DNA of 64,000 bases. Source: Corythucha ciliata. Taxonomy: Eukaryota > Arthropoda > Insecta > Hemiptera > Tingidae. Location of the stretch: NCBI GenBank assembly GCA_038030265.1, contig CM075943.1, forward strand, positions 11,470,001-11,534,000, written 5' to 3'. Below are positions 1-9,700 of this stretch, one piece after another. Under the pieces are notes generated by a model. That model had not been told where the DNA came from and made no database searches. It saw nothing but the letters and a program-made list of their open reading frames with translations. Positions within the stretch are counted from its first letter, which is position 1; the number at the start of each line of letters is the position of its first letter. The translations under genes were made by a program, and so were the position numbers.

Positions 1-99
1 TGAGACGAGACCGACTTTTCATGATCGAGACCGAGACCAACACCTCATGAGCGAGACCGAGACCATTCAAGTCTCGTCTCGGTCTCAGTCTTGTGCATC
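1..99. repeat. Short inverted and direct repeats of a GAGACCGAGACC motif
   Basis: The motif GCGAGACCGAGACC and its near copies recur in direct and inverted orientation, for example GAGACGAGACC at the start against GTCTCGTCTCGGTCTC at 71-86. It may be the edge of a larger hairpin cut by the window boundary. No coding content is seen. Confidence 0.4.
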
Positions 100-104
100 A
101 CTAG

Positions 105-217
105 TCAACACACAAGTGTAGTGCCTCGTCCTCTCAATAAAAATATGTTTCAATTCAGAGAGGACGGGTGGAAAACGTTACACCCTATACGAGTGTATTT
201 TGTCTTGAATGGAAAAC
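105..217. mobile_element. Degenerate MITE, family B (ACACAAGTGTAGTG arms, GACGGGTGG core)
   Basis: The left arm CACACAAGTGTAGTG and the right end GAGTGTATTTTGTCTTGAATGG match the arms of the better copy at 51481-51614. Both carry the central hairpin ending GAGGACGGGTGGAAA. It is too short to code for a transposase, so it would be non-autonomous. Confidence 0.6.
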
Positions 218-232
218 TCAACAAAAGTCAGT

Positions 233-583
233 TTAAGTAATTAAAGATTATTTGAGTACAAACATTCAAGTTTTATTAATGGCCGACTAGTTTCGGAGTA
301 GACTGCACTCCATTTTCGAGGCCGAAACAAATCTCTTTGACAAACGTCTCACGCAAAATTCCCAAAAATCCCGGCGACGGATGTACAAGGAAACTTGTTT
401 CTGTGATGTTCTGAGAAACAAGTTTCCTTGTACATCCGTCGCCGGGATTTTTGGGAATTTTGCGTGAGACGTTTGTCAAAGAGATTTGTTTCGGCCTCGA
501 AAATGGAGTGCAGTCTACTCCGAAACTAGTCGGCCATTAATAAAACTTGAATGTTTGTACTCAAATAATCTTTAATTACTTAA
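233..583. repeat. Near-perfect 351-bp palindrome
   Basis: Positions 233-402 pair with 414-583 over about 170 bp with no mismatch that I could find. The loop is 403-413. TTAA lies at both ends (233-236 and 580-583), which could be a target duplication but is also part of the palindrome. A related direct repeat ending AAAAGTCAGTTTA lies just outside at about 222-234 and 608-622. Transcription would give a long blunt dsRNA. It has no protein-coding features. Confidence 0.9.
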
Positions 584-632
584 TATTAATAACATTCACG
601 AAACTCATAAAAAGTCAGTTTATTCGTTTTTA

Positions 633-760
633 GACCCCGTTCACAAGCTCCATGTTATGCGTCTATGCAACCAAACAAATTCATTCCCTCGAAAAATGAA
701 GCATTTTGATAGGTTGCATAGATTTCACAGACGCATAGCATAGAGCTTGAGAACGAGGCC
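633..760. mobile_element. 128-bp MITE, family A (CCCGTTCACAAGCTC ends), TTA flanks
   Basis: The ends GACCCCGTTCACAAGCTC and GAGCTTGAGAACGAGGCC are inverted repeats, with a second inner pair around GCGTCTATGCAACC. TTA flanks both ends (630-632 and 761-763). The 3-bp TWA duplication and short length fit a PIF/Harbinger-type non-autonomous element. Related copies are at 22568-22704 and, expanded, at 41866-43156. Confidence 0.75.
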
Positions 761-763
761 TTA

Positions 764-1397
764 GGCCTTCAATTGGCGATTCAGATTATCACTTGCAGCG
801 CTAGCGTCGAAGCGCAATGGCGGAAAAGAGCCCTACTCTTACCACCAACGTAAGGGCTAAATAATGTGTTTTTGCCGTTTTTAAGGAGTTTACAATGTTT
901 TCCGTCTGAACTATTGCCACACTTGATTGAAAAAGGATTTGCGGTTACGACCTTTCTTCGATCGACCTGCTTTCAAAGGATTACATTTCGGGAACGTAGT
1001 GAATTTAGTATCCTAGTTTGTACCTATAATGGACAGTACGGAGTCATTATCTCTTTTTGTTGTCCCATAATGTTGCCTATGTGAATCATTATAAATTTGA
1101 TAACTGCACGGTCTCATCAAGGAGCTTCAAAGAAGGGGAAGTGGAGTTAAGCACCAAATATTGTATATGCGGCCAAATAGAGGACGCCAAGGCGTAGGAC
1201 GCCGTTGATGAAATAGCAGGGGTGGCCAACCGAGGGCTCGCTGGCCAAAAAGTGGCCCGCTGACTCAGCTGAGCCTTTCACAATAGCCCGCCCATGGCAT
1301 ACAGTGGTAAATAATCATGTTTGTTGGATTTTGGCGGCCCTAGGATTTTTGTGAAAATGGAAATTGCTACAATTCGCGCCTCCTCGTGGGCGGCCAA
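764..1397. other. No gene seen; left part of a dispersed repeat
   Basis: Open frames here are short and resemble no family I know. From about 1270 the text GAGCCTTTCACAA ... CAGTGGTAA is shared with 63580-63610, so this edge belongs to the same dispersed repeat as the block that follows. Confidence 0.4.
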
Positions 1398-2505
1398 TCC
1401 CCCACTTAATCCAGACCAAAATGGAAAATAACGCTAATTTGGGGCTGAAATTGAGATAAATGGCTAATTAACGGCTGCAATTATTGAAAAAAAAATAACT
1501 GATTCACGGCCATAAATAAGAAAAAGTGCTAAATCACTGATAAAGTTAGGAAAACTTCACGGCAAAAATTGAGAAAAAGCTCTAAAATCGCGGATAACGT
1601 GTAAATTACAATCATTTGCGTTTAAAATTACGGAACACGCTAATTAACGGATAAAATCGTGAAAAATCAATAATCCGCGAATGAGAAAAAGCGCTAATTC
1701 ACGCCTAAAATTACGAAAACATGAATTCTCGGTTTATTCATAATGCAAGTTCGAGGCTCAAACTGCGAAAAAACGCTAATTCAGCGCTAAAAGCATGCAA
1801 AACAAATCGCTAATCCGGAGCTAAAATTAAGAAAAGTTGCTAATTCATGGATGCATTGAGAAAAATTGCTAATTAGCGGCTGAAGTAAAGAAAAAACGAA
1901 TTCTCTGCAAAATGCAGATAAATCGCTATAATTCACGGCTAAAAGGGTGAAAAATCGCAAAAATTGCTAAATCGTGGCTAAAGTGGAGAAAACTTGCTAA
2001 TTTATCGATAAAATTGACTCGCGGATTAAATAGATAAAACGTCAATTCGCGGCTTCTGATCGTAACTTCGTACCAGAAAGTGAAAAAAATCGCTAATTCG
2101 CGGCCAAATTTCAGAAAAAGCGTTAGGTAGTTTGCGGAGAAAATTGGAGGAACTCTTAATTCGTTGATGAAACGTATAAAAATCCCTAATTAGCTGCTAA
2201 GATGATGGAAAACGCTAATTTGCGGCTGAAGTCAAGAAAAATGTATGTCTATGGCGTTAAATTGAAAACATTTGCTATTTCATAGATTGAATAGAGCCAA
2301 TGGCAAGTCACGGTTTCTCGAGACAACTTCATGGCTAAAATTGGAAGATTTAGCGCTCATTAGCGGCTTAAATCAGGGAAAACACAAATTCTTTGCAAGG
2401 AAAACCGCTAATGCACGGCTGAAATGGAGATAAATCGCTAATTCGCGGCTAAAATGGAGACAAATCGCTAATTCGTGGCTAAAATGGAGACAAATCGCTA
2501 ATTCA
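1398..2505 (+). repeat. Degenerate ~30-bp repeat block S1 (CGCTAATTCGCGGCTAAAATTGAGAAAA)
   Basis: Dozens of imperfect units of about 25-33 bp follow the pattern CGCTAATTCGCGGCT plus AAAATTGAGAAAA. The block begins TAATCCAGACCAAAATGG, the same start as 63612, and 2218-2480 is collinear with about 37390-37640. It is therefore a copy of a dispersed element with an old internal tandem repeat rather than an independent satellite. Confidence 0.85.
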
Positions 2506-2998
2506 AGAATCGACAGTTTTTATCCATTAGAAGGCTACACCGATCGTTTAACCGGCAAAAGTGGAAGTTCCTCGTGAATATTGCCCCTTTTTATGTGAGC
2601 ACAGTCAGTTTCTGGGGTGAAATTCGCTTTCTTTGCCGAATAAGGTAAACTCATGAAATTGCGTCTTTTAATGCGCTAATTTTACTCGAAAACTCAACCA
2701 CTTAGATAAAAAACTAACGCTTATCCATAATCCGGCTTGTTCCAGCTTATTCAATTCAAACAAGGCATTTGAGTCTCAAAAAGTCTCTAATGTGACACCA
2801 GTAAAAATTTCATGCAGAAAACCTTTTATTATGAACTCCTTCAATTACCCTCCTGTGGCCTACAGGAGGGTATACATGTATACAAACCTGGATTACTCAC
2901 AACGGACTGGCGGGGCGTGGAGGGGGCAAGTCGTCCCCTCATAAACAATCACCCTGTCCCTCTCCTTGTGTAGTTATGGCAATACAACTCTCTTCCGG
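2506..2998. other. No gene seen
   Basis: AT-rich sequence with a small palindrome around CCTGTGGCCTACAGG (2853-2868) and a palindromic TATACATGTATA. No coding exon with plausible splice sites was found. Confidence 0.35.
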
Positions 2999-3000
2999 TA

Positions 3001-3404
3001 CAGTCGACTCTTGTTATAGCGTCTCTTGATACAACGAGAACCTTAGTATAACGAGTTGAAAGCTTGGTCCCCTGAAAAATTCTCGCTAGTGCGAGAAAAA
3101 ACTATGCATTTTTTGACACTCGATACTACGAGACTTTTCTTTCCTTGCTGTGACCTGAACACGCTATACAACGAGGTAAGGCCCCCGTTCGACTTGCTAT
3201 AGCGAGGTCCCTTCCACTCGAAATAACTATGTTCCGCTGACGATGCTTCTTTTTGGCTTCCTAAACTCCTCTCTAGTCGATCACTCTTGTTAGAACGAAT
3301 TTTTTTCAGGTTTTTTGATACAACGAGCTCTTTTTATAGCGAAAACTCGATATTACGAGTAATTCTCACCGTCCCTTGAGAATCGTTATATCGAGAGTAG
3401 ACTG
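3001..3404. mobile_element. 404-bp TA-flanked MITE (pogo/Tigger-like ends)
   Basis: The left end CAGTCGACTCTTGTTATAGCG and the right end CGTTATATCGAGAGTAGACTG are terminal inverted repeats. TA flanks both sides (2999-3000 and 3405-3406). CAG ends with a CTCGTTATA motif and TA duplication recall pogo/Tigger-type Tc1-mariner elements. The interior repeats TATAGCG and ATACAACGAG motifs and carries no transposase. Confidence 0.75.
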
Positions 3405-3713
3405 TATTTACTTTGAAACTCCACCCCTCTCATCCACTTTGGGAGCTTATTTCGTGGCTATTCTTCATCAGCAGTGATAGCAATCCAGCTTTTATATATC
3501 GTTGGGAATAGCAATCCCTCGGATAACTTTGCATTACTGTTTACAAAAAGGCCCATAGCAACCAGACTTATCCCAGCTTTGTCTGTAGAATAAGGCATAG
3601 ATAAACGCACCCTTGTTGGGGAAAATTACATATGTATTTGGTTAAGGACAGTCTGTTTTTGGGGCTGAACAACCCTTTTTAACCGGAAATTCGCGAAGAT
3701 ATTTGAAAACTTA

Positions 3714-3832
3714 TTGCGTTTTCCATTTGCACAATATTCTGCATAGGGTAGGGGGATTTTTCCATCCTTCATCAAGGACGGAAGGAAAAATCTCCCACGC
3801 AGTGCGAAATTATCGGTGAATGGAAAACGCCG
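3714..3832. mobile_element. MITE, family C (GCGTTTTCCATTTGCAC ends)
   Basis: The ends TTGCGTTTTCC and GGAAAACGCCG are inverted repeats flanked by TTA (3711-3713) and TAA (3833-3835). The central hairpin is a diverged form of the CCACCCGTC core seen at 6066-6205 and 50871-50963. Confidence 0.6.
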
Positions 3833-3835
3833 TAA

Positions 3836-4690
3836 TTTTCTCACCGCGAGTTCCTTCATTTTATCTCAATTAATCCTCGATTCTGAGTTTATTGTTAATA
3901 GAAAATAGTAATACCAACTAATATTTCGAAGAAATGAACTTTAAAAATCCTAAAAACTCATAAAAAAGAACAAAAACTGCGATTTCTCATAAGAGCCCAT
4001 GGAGAGTCTACCGCTCTTCCTACTTCGGTGGCGCTGCCCCCAGAGCGCATTTGGTTAATCTGAATCGCCAATAGTCCCTCAAGACAAGGCGCGAATTATT
4101 AGTTTGGTCATATTTGTCACGCGAATGGTCATTTAGCCATTTTTACGGTGAGAATCACGATATATCAGGAATCGTCAGGGCCGCGCTAATAGTTAATTGA
4201 TTTAGCCATTTTGAGGGCGCGTGAAGTTAGCCCCCCCCCCCACTCTGATCTTGACCTGATTGATGACACCTAGATCATTACTATAAAGCTTAGCGTATTG
4301 TTATAGGACCCGCCCTGCACATTTTTTTTGTTAATTGAATCGATCTTACGGATTTCATTTCAAGTTTTTCTATTTCCTTCTTTCTTTATTATACCACAGG
4401 AATTAACAATGGTTCATCTACCATGCAATCACTCCATTTAAAAATACTTAATTAATTAATTATGCGAAAAGTGATGTGTGTGAATCCAATGAAACGTATT
4501 TTTCCCCAGTCCTCCAATCAAAAGTTCGAAATCTTTCCAATCGAAAAATGTCCTTCGAGAGGGACAACCGAAGTCATTGGACAATTCGTGTATTCTACAG
4601 CTAATCAACTTTATTCAATAAAACGCTATATGCTAATTTTGTTTTCTTGGGGAATCTTTCAAGGAACATTGTGTAACCCAATTTACTGTT
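3836..4690. other. Upstream intergenic region of the takeout-like gene
   Basis: AT-rich sequence with a C run near 4231 and a TTAATTAATTAATTA palindrome near 4448. No coding exon is supported. It probably holds the regulatory region of the gene beginning at 4774, but only the TATA box is recognisable. Confidence 0.4.
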
Positions 4691-4698
4691 GACTTCGA

Positions 4699-4706
4699 TA
4701 TAAAAG
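4699..4706 (+). promoter_or_regulatory. TATA box (TATAAAAG)
   Basis: TATAAAAG lies 68 bp upstream of the first-exon ATG. The usual TATA-to-start spacing of about 30 bp puts the transcription start near 4730, beside CATTCTCACTC. Two TCAGT initiator-like motifs follow at about 4749 and 4753, but they are too far from the TATA box to fit the normal spacing. Confidence 0.7.
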
Positions 4707-4773
4707 GCACGCTAACACCGATAGAAGCATTCTCACTCGCTACACAGTTCAGTCAGTTCATACGTGTAACAAC

Positions 4774-5905
4774 ATGTTGAAGTTAACAGTTATATTGATC
4801 GGACTTTGTGTTTCCACTCAAGGAGCTTCAAAGATTCGTAAGTTTTATTTGTTTAAAAAATTGACAAAAACAAAAATGTATCGATCCTAACGCTTTTGGT
4901 TCGTTCTTATTTGCAGCCGAATCGTGGAAAGTATGCAAGCTCAGCGATTCAGATTTGAATGGGTGCTTGAAGACCGCCATTCAAGGAGCCATTACCGATC
5001 TGATGCCGGGTAAAATTACTTTTTCAGGAGTTGAAACGAGTTTGAATAGTTGAAAATTGTTTTTTCTTGAAGGTAATCCTTCTCTTGGAGCTGACTCCTT
5101 GGACCCTTTGACCTTAAAACGTGTAGCAATTGAGAAAGGGTCGGGGCCTGTCAGTATCGATTTGGAATTATCGGGATTGACTTTTGAAAATTTGAAGTAC
5201 ATCGAAATTAACACGCTCGAGTAAGAAAAATACCATGGCAGACCAATTTAATGACTGCACCTACTAATCAGTTATTTTTTAACTGTCTTTCTCTCTCTCT
5301 CGAAGGAATGACTGGAAGACTATGAAGGCTACATTAACTCTGCCAAAAGGGCTTCGCGTTATGGGAAAGTACCGAGTTGACGGTCAAGTGCTGGTGTTGC
5401 CCATAAAGGGCGAGGGAGACGTCAACATCGTGCTCGGTAATGGATGAAGATCTTGCTTGTTATTGAGAGTTTTGTGTTTTAAATTTTACATTGTCAATGC
5501 AGATAACGTGGCCGTAGATTGCAAGTTGATTTTCGAGGAGAAACTCATCGACGGAAAAACTCACTACCAAGTGAATCGATTCGACTTCAATTTTGAACCC
5601 TCTCATCTTCACATTAAGCTCACTGGACTCTTTGGAGGGGACAAAGCGCTAGGTGTGTTCATCCGTGATTTTAAGGACAAAGCGAGCTTCCCATCCTCCC
5701 CCACCCCTCTACACTCAACCTGCCACACTTAATAATTCGTTGTAATCAAACAGGTGACAACATGAACAAATTTTTGAACGACAACTGGCAAGTCTTGCTT
5801 GCTGAAATGAAAAGGCCGATCGCTGATGCGCTGTCTAAGGATTTTATCGTTATAACGAATCACATCTTCAACAAGATTACCAAAGACGAGATCTCTCCCG
5901 CTTAA
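4774..5905 (+). CDS. Takeout/juvenile-hormone-binding-like secreted protein, six exons
   Basis: Exons are 4774-4837, 4917-5009, 5073-5220, 5306-5436, 5503-5652 and 5754-5905. All five introns are GT-AG, the phases agree, and the join gives 245 aa, the usual size for the takeout/JHBP family. Residues 1-18 form a signal peptide (MLKLTVILIGLCVSTQGA). C28 and C38, within WKVCKLSD and LNGCLK, match the conserved N-terminal disulfide pair. A G-x-x-x-L-DPL motif follows at about 58-65, C152 is a third cysteine, and the C-terminus is helical and short. Known members are secreted carriers of juvenile hormone or other hydrophobic ligands, with roles in circadian and feeding behaviour. The ligand here cannot be inferred. 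A TATA box and an AATAAA support an active gene. The ATG is the first after the predicted start site. Confidence 0.88.
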
Positions 5906-5941
5906 ATTTAGCTAACTACGCACATTTTGCAAGCACCGTGC

Positions 5942-5947
5942 AATAAA
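5942..5947 (+). terminator. Poly(A) signal AATAAA
   Basis: AATAAA lies 37 bp after the stop codon of the takeout-like gene, a normal position for 3'-end cleavage. Confidence 0.7.
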
Positions 5948-6065
5948 TTATATTTTAAAACTAAAAACCTACCTACTTATTCATTAATTTAATGCATTTA
6001 TTGATTGCAACTCAAAAGACCCCTTAATTTTCCCCGAAAACTCAAATCCTGACACAGTCAACAAA

Positions 6066-6205
6066 TAGCGTTCCCCATTTGCACAAAATTCTGCAACGGG
6101 GCTATTCATTTCCACCCGTCTTCTCCACTAACATGATTTGATTCAGTGAAGACGGGTGGAAATGAACTGCCCAAATGCAGAATTTTGTGCAAATGGGGAA
6201 CGCTA
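6066..6205. mobile_element. 140-bp MITE, family C, intact hairpin
   Basis: TAGCGTTCCCCATTTGCACAAAATTCTGC at the left pairs with its complement at the right. The centre is a second hairpin, TTTCCACCCGTCTTCTCC against a right arm ending GAAGACGGGTGGAAA. AAA flanks both ends, so the target duplication is ambiguous. It is non-coding. Confidence 0.8.
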
Positions 6206-7571
6206 AAAGTGTTAAAATATGCTCCCTCTCACCATCATACCCAAATGACAATTTGGCATTGAAATACGGCAATCCAGATTCCAGTTCAACAATCCACCAG
6301 ACACGTGAAATTCATAATGGTTGGGAACTAAAAGCTGTAGAATCTCGTTTTTTAATGCAAAATTTGTTAAGGTAAGTGTCTGAGGGCGTTCTCACCTTGA
6401 AGGTGCGAGGATCTTTTGGAACTTTTCAGACCAAAAACCACGTTTCCTCTTGCAAAGTTCGTTCCAACTCTAAAATAATCATCCCACGGACTTGAGGTTG
6501 CTTTTAATCGACTTAACACACAAAAGTGAAAAGAGATTTGGCACCCCATTCGGTCAAATTTGTTCGCCACTTATAGCGATGGGTTGCCCAACTTTTACCC
6601 CGCTTAAAAGCATGTTCCCCAGCCACGGAATGTGGCCGACTCTTTGAATCCTCACAGTAACATTTTTAACCACATTATTTTTGCCGCTATTCGGCCTTCT
6701 TAAGGCGGGGTTTCAAGCGGATTTCCTCGACCCCTTTCCAGTCACCCTCGTCTAAACTTCGTACATAAATTTTGGCTCCGCTTCTGCACCAATATTCGAT
6801 TTCAAAGTCTAATTTTAATCTTCAGGAAGTTCTACAGTGACGTTAGATCTTACTTTTTCGAATTTTGTCCCTAAAATAACCCCAAAGAACTTTAGAATTC
6901 GGATGTGTTATGTAGGTTTCTGAATACGGCCCGTAAAATTGGAAGATTGCAATTGTTTATTGTGAGCTCACACCTCAGGCTAGCAGAGAAGTCGTAGGCT
7001 GGCAAGGCTCCGCCCCCCAATCCCAACAAAGTTGCGCAATATTTGACACCAACAGCGGCTGAACATTCGCGTAAAGTCTTAGTTTCAGTTCAATTGAGAT
7101 TTTCGGCCCTTTTTACTCCCATGTTAAGGAAGTATTTTGGTTTTTTAGTGGGTGCGGACCCTGGACGAGTTGGCCACTCTAATAGACCCAGCAACGCCAA
7201 TGTTTGGACTTATTTGAAAAATAGGATACTGACCACCCATAAATCCGCCATTGGTGTTTGATAGCCGTGTGGAAACATCGACGCATCTTCCCCAAAATTT
7301 AGATTTGTATTGAATTCTAGATTAGCTGTGTGTGTCGCTTTCACCTTCAGCAACTGCCTTGACGTGAAGGAGCCATTTATTAGGTATATCCCGAAGCCGA
7401 TATGGTCCGACGGTCGATTTGCCTATCCTATATGGGCTCTGCTCGTCAAGATACATATCGCCACCTGTTGATTCTGGCAAACACCTGTTAGTTTAAGAGT
7501 TGGAATCATGGCTGAACAGTGCAATTAAGAGAATAAAATTGTTTTTATCTTTTCGCCGTATAGGTACAATA
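6206..7571. other. No gene seen; contains repeat fragments
   Basis: Positions 6740-6900 match a stretch of the family D elements (CTTCTGCACCAATATTCGATTTC; compare 27886-28227 and 30149-30564). TTCTGAATACGGCCC at about 6919-6933 is the end of the CCGTATTCAGAA family. Open frames in this region look accidental. Confidence 0.45.
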
Positions 7572-7577
7572 TTTAAT
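7572..7577 (-). terminator. Candidate poly(A) signal ATTAAA for the Ly6-like gene
   Basis: ATTAAA on the minus strand lies about 75 nt past the stop codon. It is the commonest AATAAA variant. No canonical AATAAA is nearer. Confidence 0.45.
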
Positions 7578-7649
7578 TTTAAGAATGAAATCAATTTTCA
7601 GAGGGTGTGGGGGGCATACTATTTTCGTACACCCCTAATGAAGGTGTAT

Positions 7650-8360
7650 TTACGTGTTAAACAGTAAACTACCCAGAACAATGACGAAAAAGAGATGAAA
7701 GTCGATAAAACGAGACGCCGCCGACCCTTTCCCGTAGTTACAGGCATATGAAGAGCAACAGGCCGTGCAGGCGTACAATTTGGTCCTTTCGCCGATCACG
7801 ATGCACCCTGGCTCGCATTTAGCCGTACAATTTCTCTGCAGGGACCACATACGCATGACCGACGTCATATTTTCAGTGCTCGTCGTGTAAGAGTAACGTT
7901 TCACCTATAGTGTGCAAAATAAATTTAGAATTTAGAAATAGGGTCGTCGAGTGGGTGGGTTTGAGGGGAGCGCTTGGGTAATGTTATAATTAGCTCACCA
8001 TGCACGTTAGTTTATCTCCGTGACATTTCTTGATTAAAGAATTGTTGTTCCCTAAGGCGAGATTACTGCATTTGTCACCATCGACCATCGTGTCGCATTG
8101 GTAGCACGAAAGAGAATTTTTTACGATTTGAGCTCCAGGGGTTCTGTGCTCTTTGTCTATACCGCCTCCGGCAACTGAAGTGAAAAAGTCAATCCCCCCC
8201 CCCTCTTCAGTTTAGTTCATTGTAAATATTTTTAGAAAATAAAAAAAAATGCCGCACTGGTTAGTTAGAAAAAACCTGGTTGAATGTGCGTCGCAAGCGC
8301 CGCGAAGGAGAGAACCAGAGCGACGACCAGTTCCTCCGACGTTCGTTTCCGCCGCATCAT
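7650..8360 (-). CDS. Ly6/quiver-like three-finger GPI-anchored protein, three exons
   Basis: Minus-strand exons are 8276-8360, 7999-8174 and 7650-7904, with GT-AG introns of 101 and 94 bp. Phases agree and the join is 171 aa. Residues 1-23 are a basic stretch plus hydrophobic core (LVVALVLSFAALA), a typical signal peptide. The mature part has 12 cysteines: SCYQC at 51-55, then C64, C79, C86, C113, C117, C121, C133 and CCSSYACN at 136-143. CCxxxxCN closes a Ly6/uPAR three-finger fold. A hydrophobic tail (FIDFHLFFVIVLGSLLFNT) after GKGSAAS suggests a GPI anchor. There is a sequon at N99. Arthropod relatives (quiver/sleepless, boudin, crooked) act at the cell surface, for example on ion channels or septate junctions; which role applies is unknown. 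Two adjacent ATGs occur, and I used the upstream one. The first donor (GTTTTTTC) is weak. Confidence 0.8.
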
Positions 8361-9700
8361 TTCACCATGTCAAGCTCACTCCTGCAGTCCACCGGTTAAA
8401 TATGCGAAGCAGACCAAACGGCGGCGAACGATCATCACGCGATGGTTGGCGTTTCGTTTGGAGGTGTGCCATTATTAAAATTGAAATTTATGAACGGCCG
8501 CAACTTTTTTTTTTTTTTTTTTTTTTACACGCCTCTGACGTTATGGAAAGCCTGAGGCTAATTGAAGGGGCTGGCAGGGTGGGCACTAAATTGGTGAGGG
8601 CGGTTTAGGGGTTAGAAAAGGAGTTGTGGGTGGAAAGCGACGGGTTGGGTTGGGTTGTGTGATGATTTAAGAAAGGGGGGGGGTGGCGAGGGGAAAATGT
8701 TGGAAATAAGTGCTCCCGGGGGGGGGGGGGGTGACAGAAAGATTCTCGCGCAAACTCGGGAGAATTCGTACCTCGAACAGTGGATCGATGGCACAGACCC
8801 GGCCGATGCCTGTAAATGGCAGGAAGAGTTTGCGCGAACTGTGTGGAAACACAGGGGGAAGCTGTTTGATATGTTTTAGCGAGGAAAATGATTCGAGTGG
8901 GCGTGGAGAGGATAGAGGGGAATAGCGTCTTCCAACTTAGCCTTCGGTAATAAAAGTAATAGCGCTTGTCTCAACTGTCATTTTCTTTTTTTGTTCATCG
9001 CCTAGTGGGAAACTTCGGCAAATAAATAATAAAATCGAAAGTTACCTTGTACGTTACAAAATACTTCAGAAACATCCATAAAACAAATATTTTGACTCAT
9101 GAACGATAAAATCAACAGTAGGATCCCTCACCTCCCCACCATCACCGTAGTACCCACCACATATTCATGTACAACTATCGCCGCATTGTTTTACCACATT
9201 TTTTGCTTCATGAATATCATTCAGGAGGGCCCTTAAAGCAAAACTTTGGAAGTAATATAATGAGCGAGGGCGAATTGGCGCGGGTGGGCCATCGGCTCTG
9301 TACTCGGCTCGATTGCCGGGCCGATGAGACCAGGACCGAGTAGCTGAAGGTCTGAGGTCGAAACGGAGACTGGGACGTATATCCTCTCGGTGCAATTTTT
9401 GGGGCATTGACGAAGATCGGTCATCAGTCAAAGCTGAGCCCCTGTAGGATTGAGAAATGCACCCGCGGTCTTCGAATTGAGGTGACTCAAGCTTTGCATC
9501 CCCCTCCCCCCAAGGTTACACGGATCCTGAGACCCCCCCCCCCTCGCCGAGTTTACACGGAATCCTGAGCCCCCCCCCCCCAGTAAAGGGGTGTGACAGT
9601 AATAGACGCCTGTTCCTTCTACCGCTATAAATTTTCCCATCGCAGATACTCCAAAGCGACGGAATCCTCGAATTTTCCTTTGCGTAAACTAGCGTCGACG
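8361..9700. other. No gene seen; homopolymer-rich region upstream of the Ly6-like gene
   Basis: A 23-base T run near 8504 and G or C runs near 8676, 8719, 9533 and 9572 create several glycine- and proline-rich accidental frames. No splice-consistent coding exon was found. The promoter of the minus-strand Ly6-like gene should lie here, but no TATA box is convincing. Confidence 0.4.

Noticed and set aside
4746..4760. Arthropod initiator TCAGT pair as the transcription start of the takeout-like gene
   Set aside because: It is 50-55 bp from the TATA box, where about 30 bp is expected; a start near 4730 fits better.
8249..8608. 119-codon plus-strand frame with a phenylalanine run
   Set aside because: The Phe run is a 23-base T tract, and the frame is antisense to the signal-peptide exon of the Ly6-like gene.
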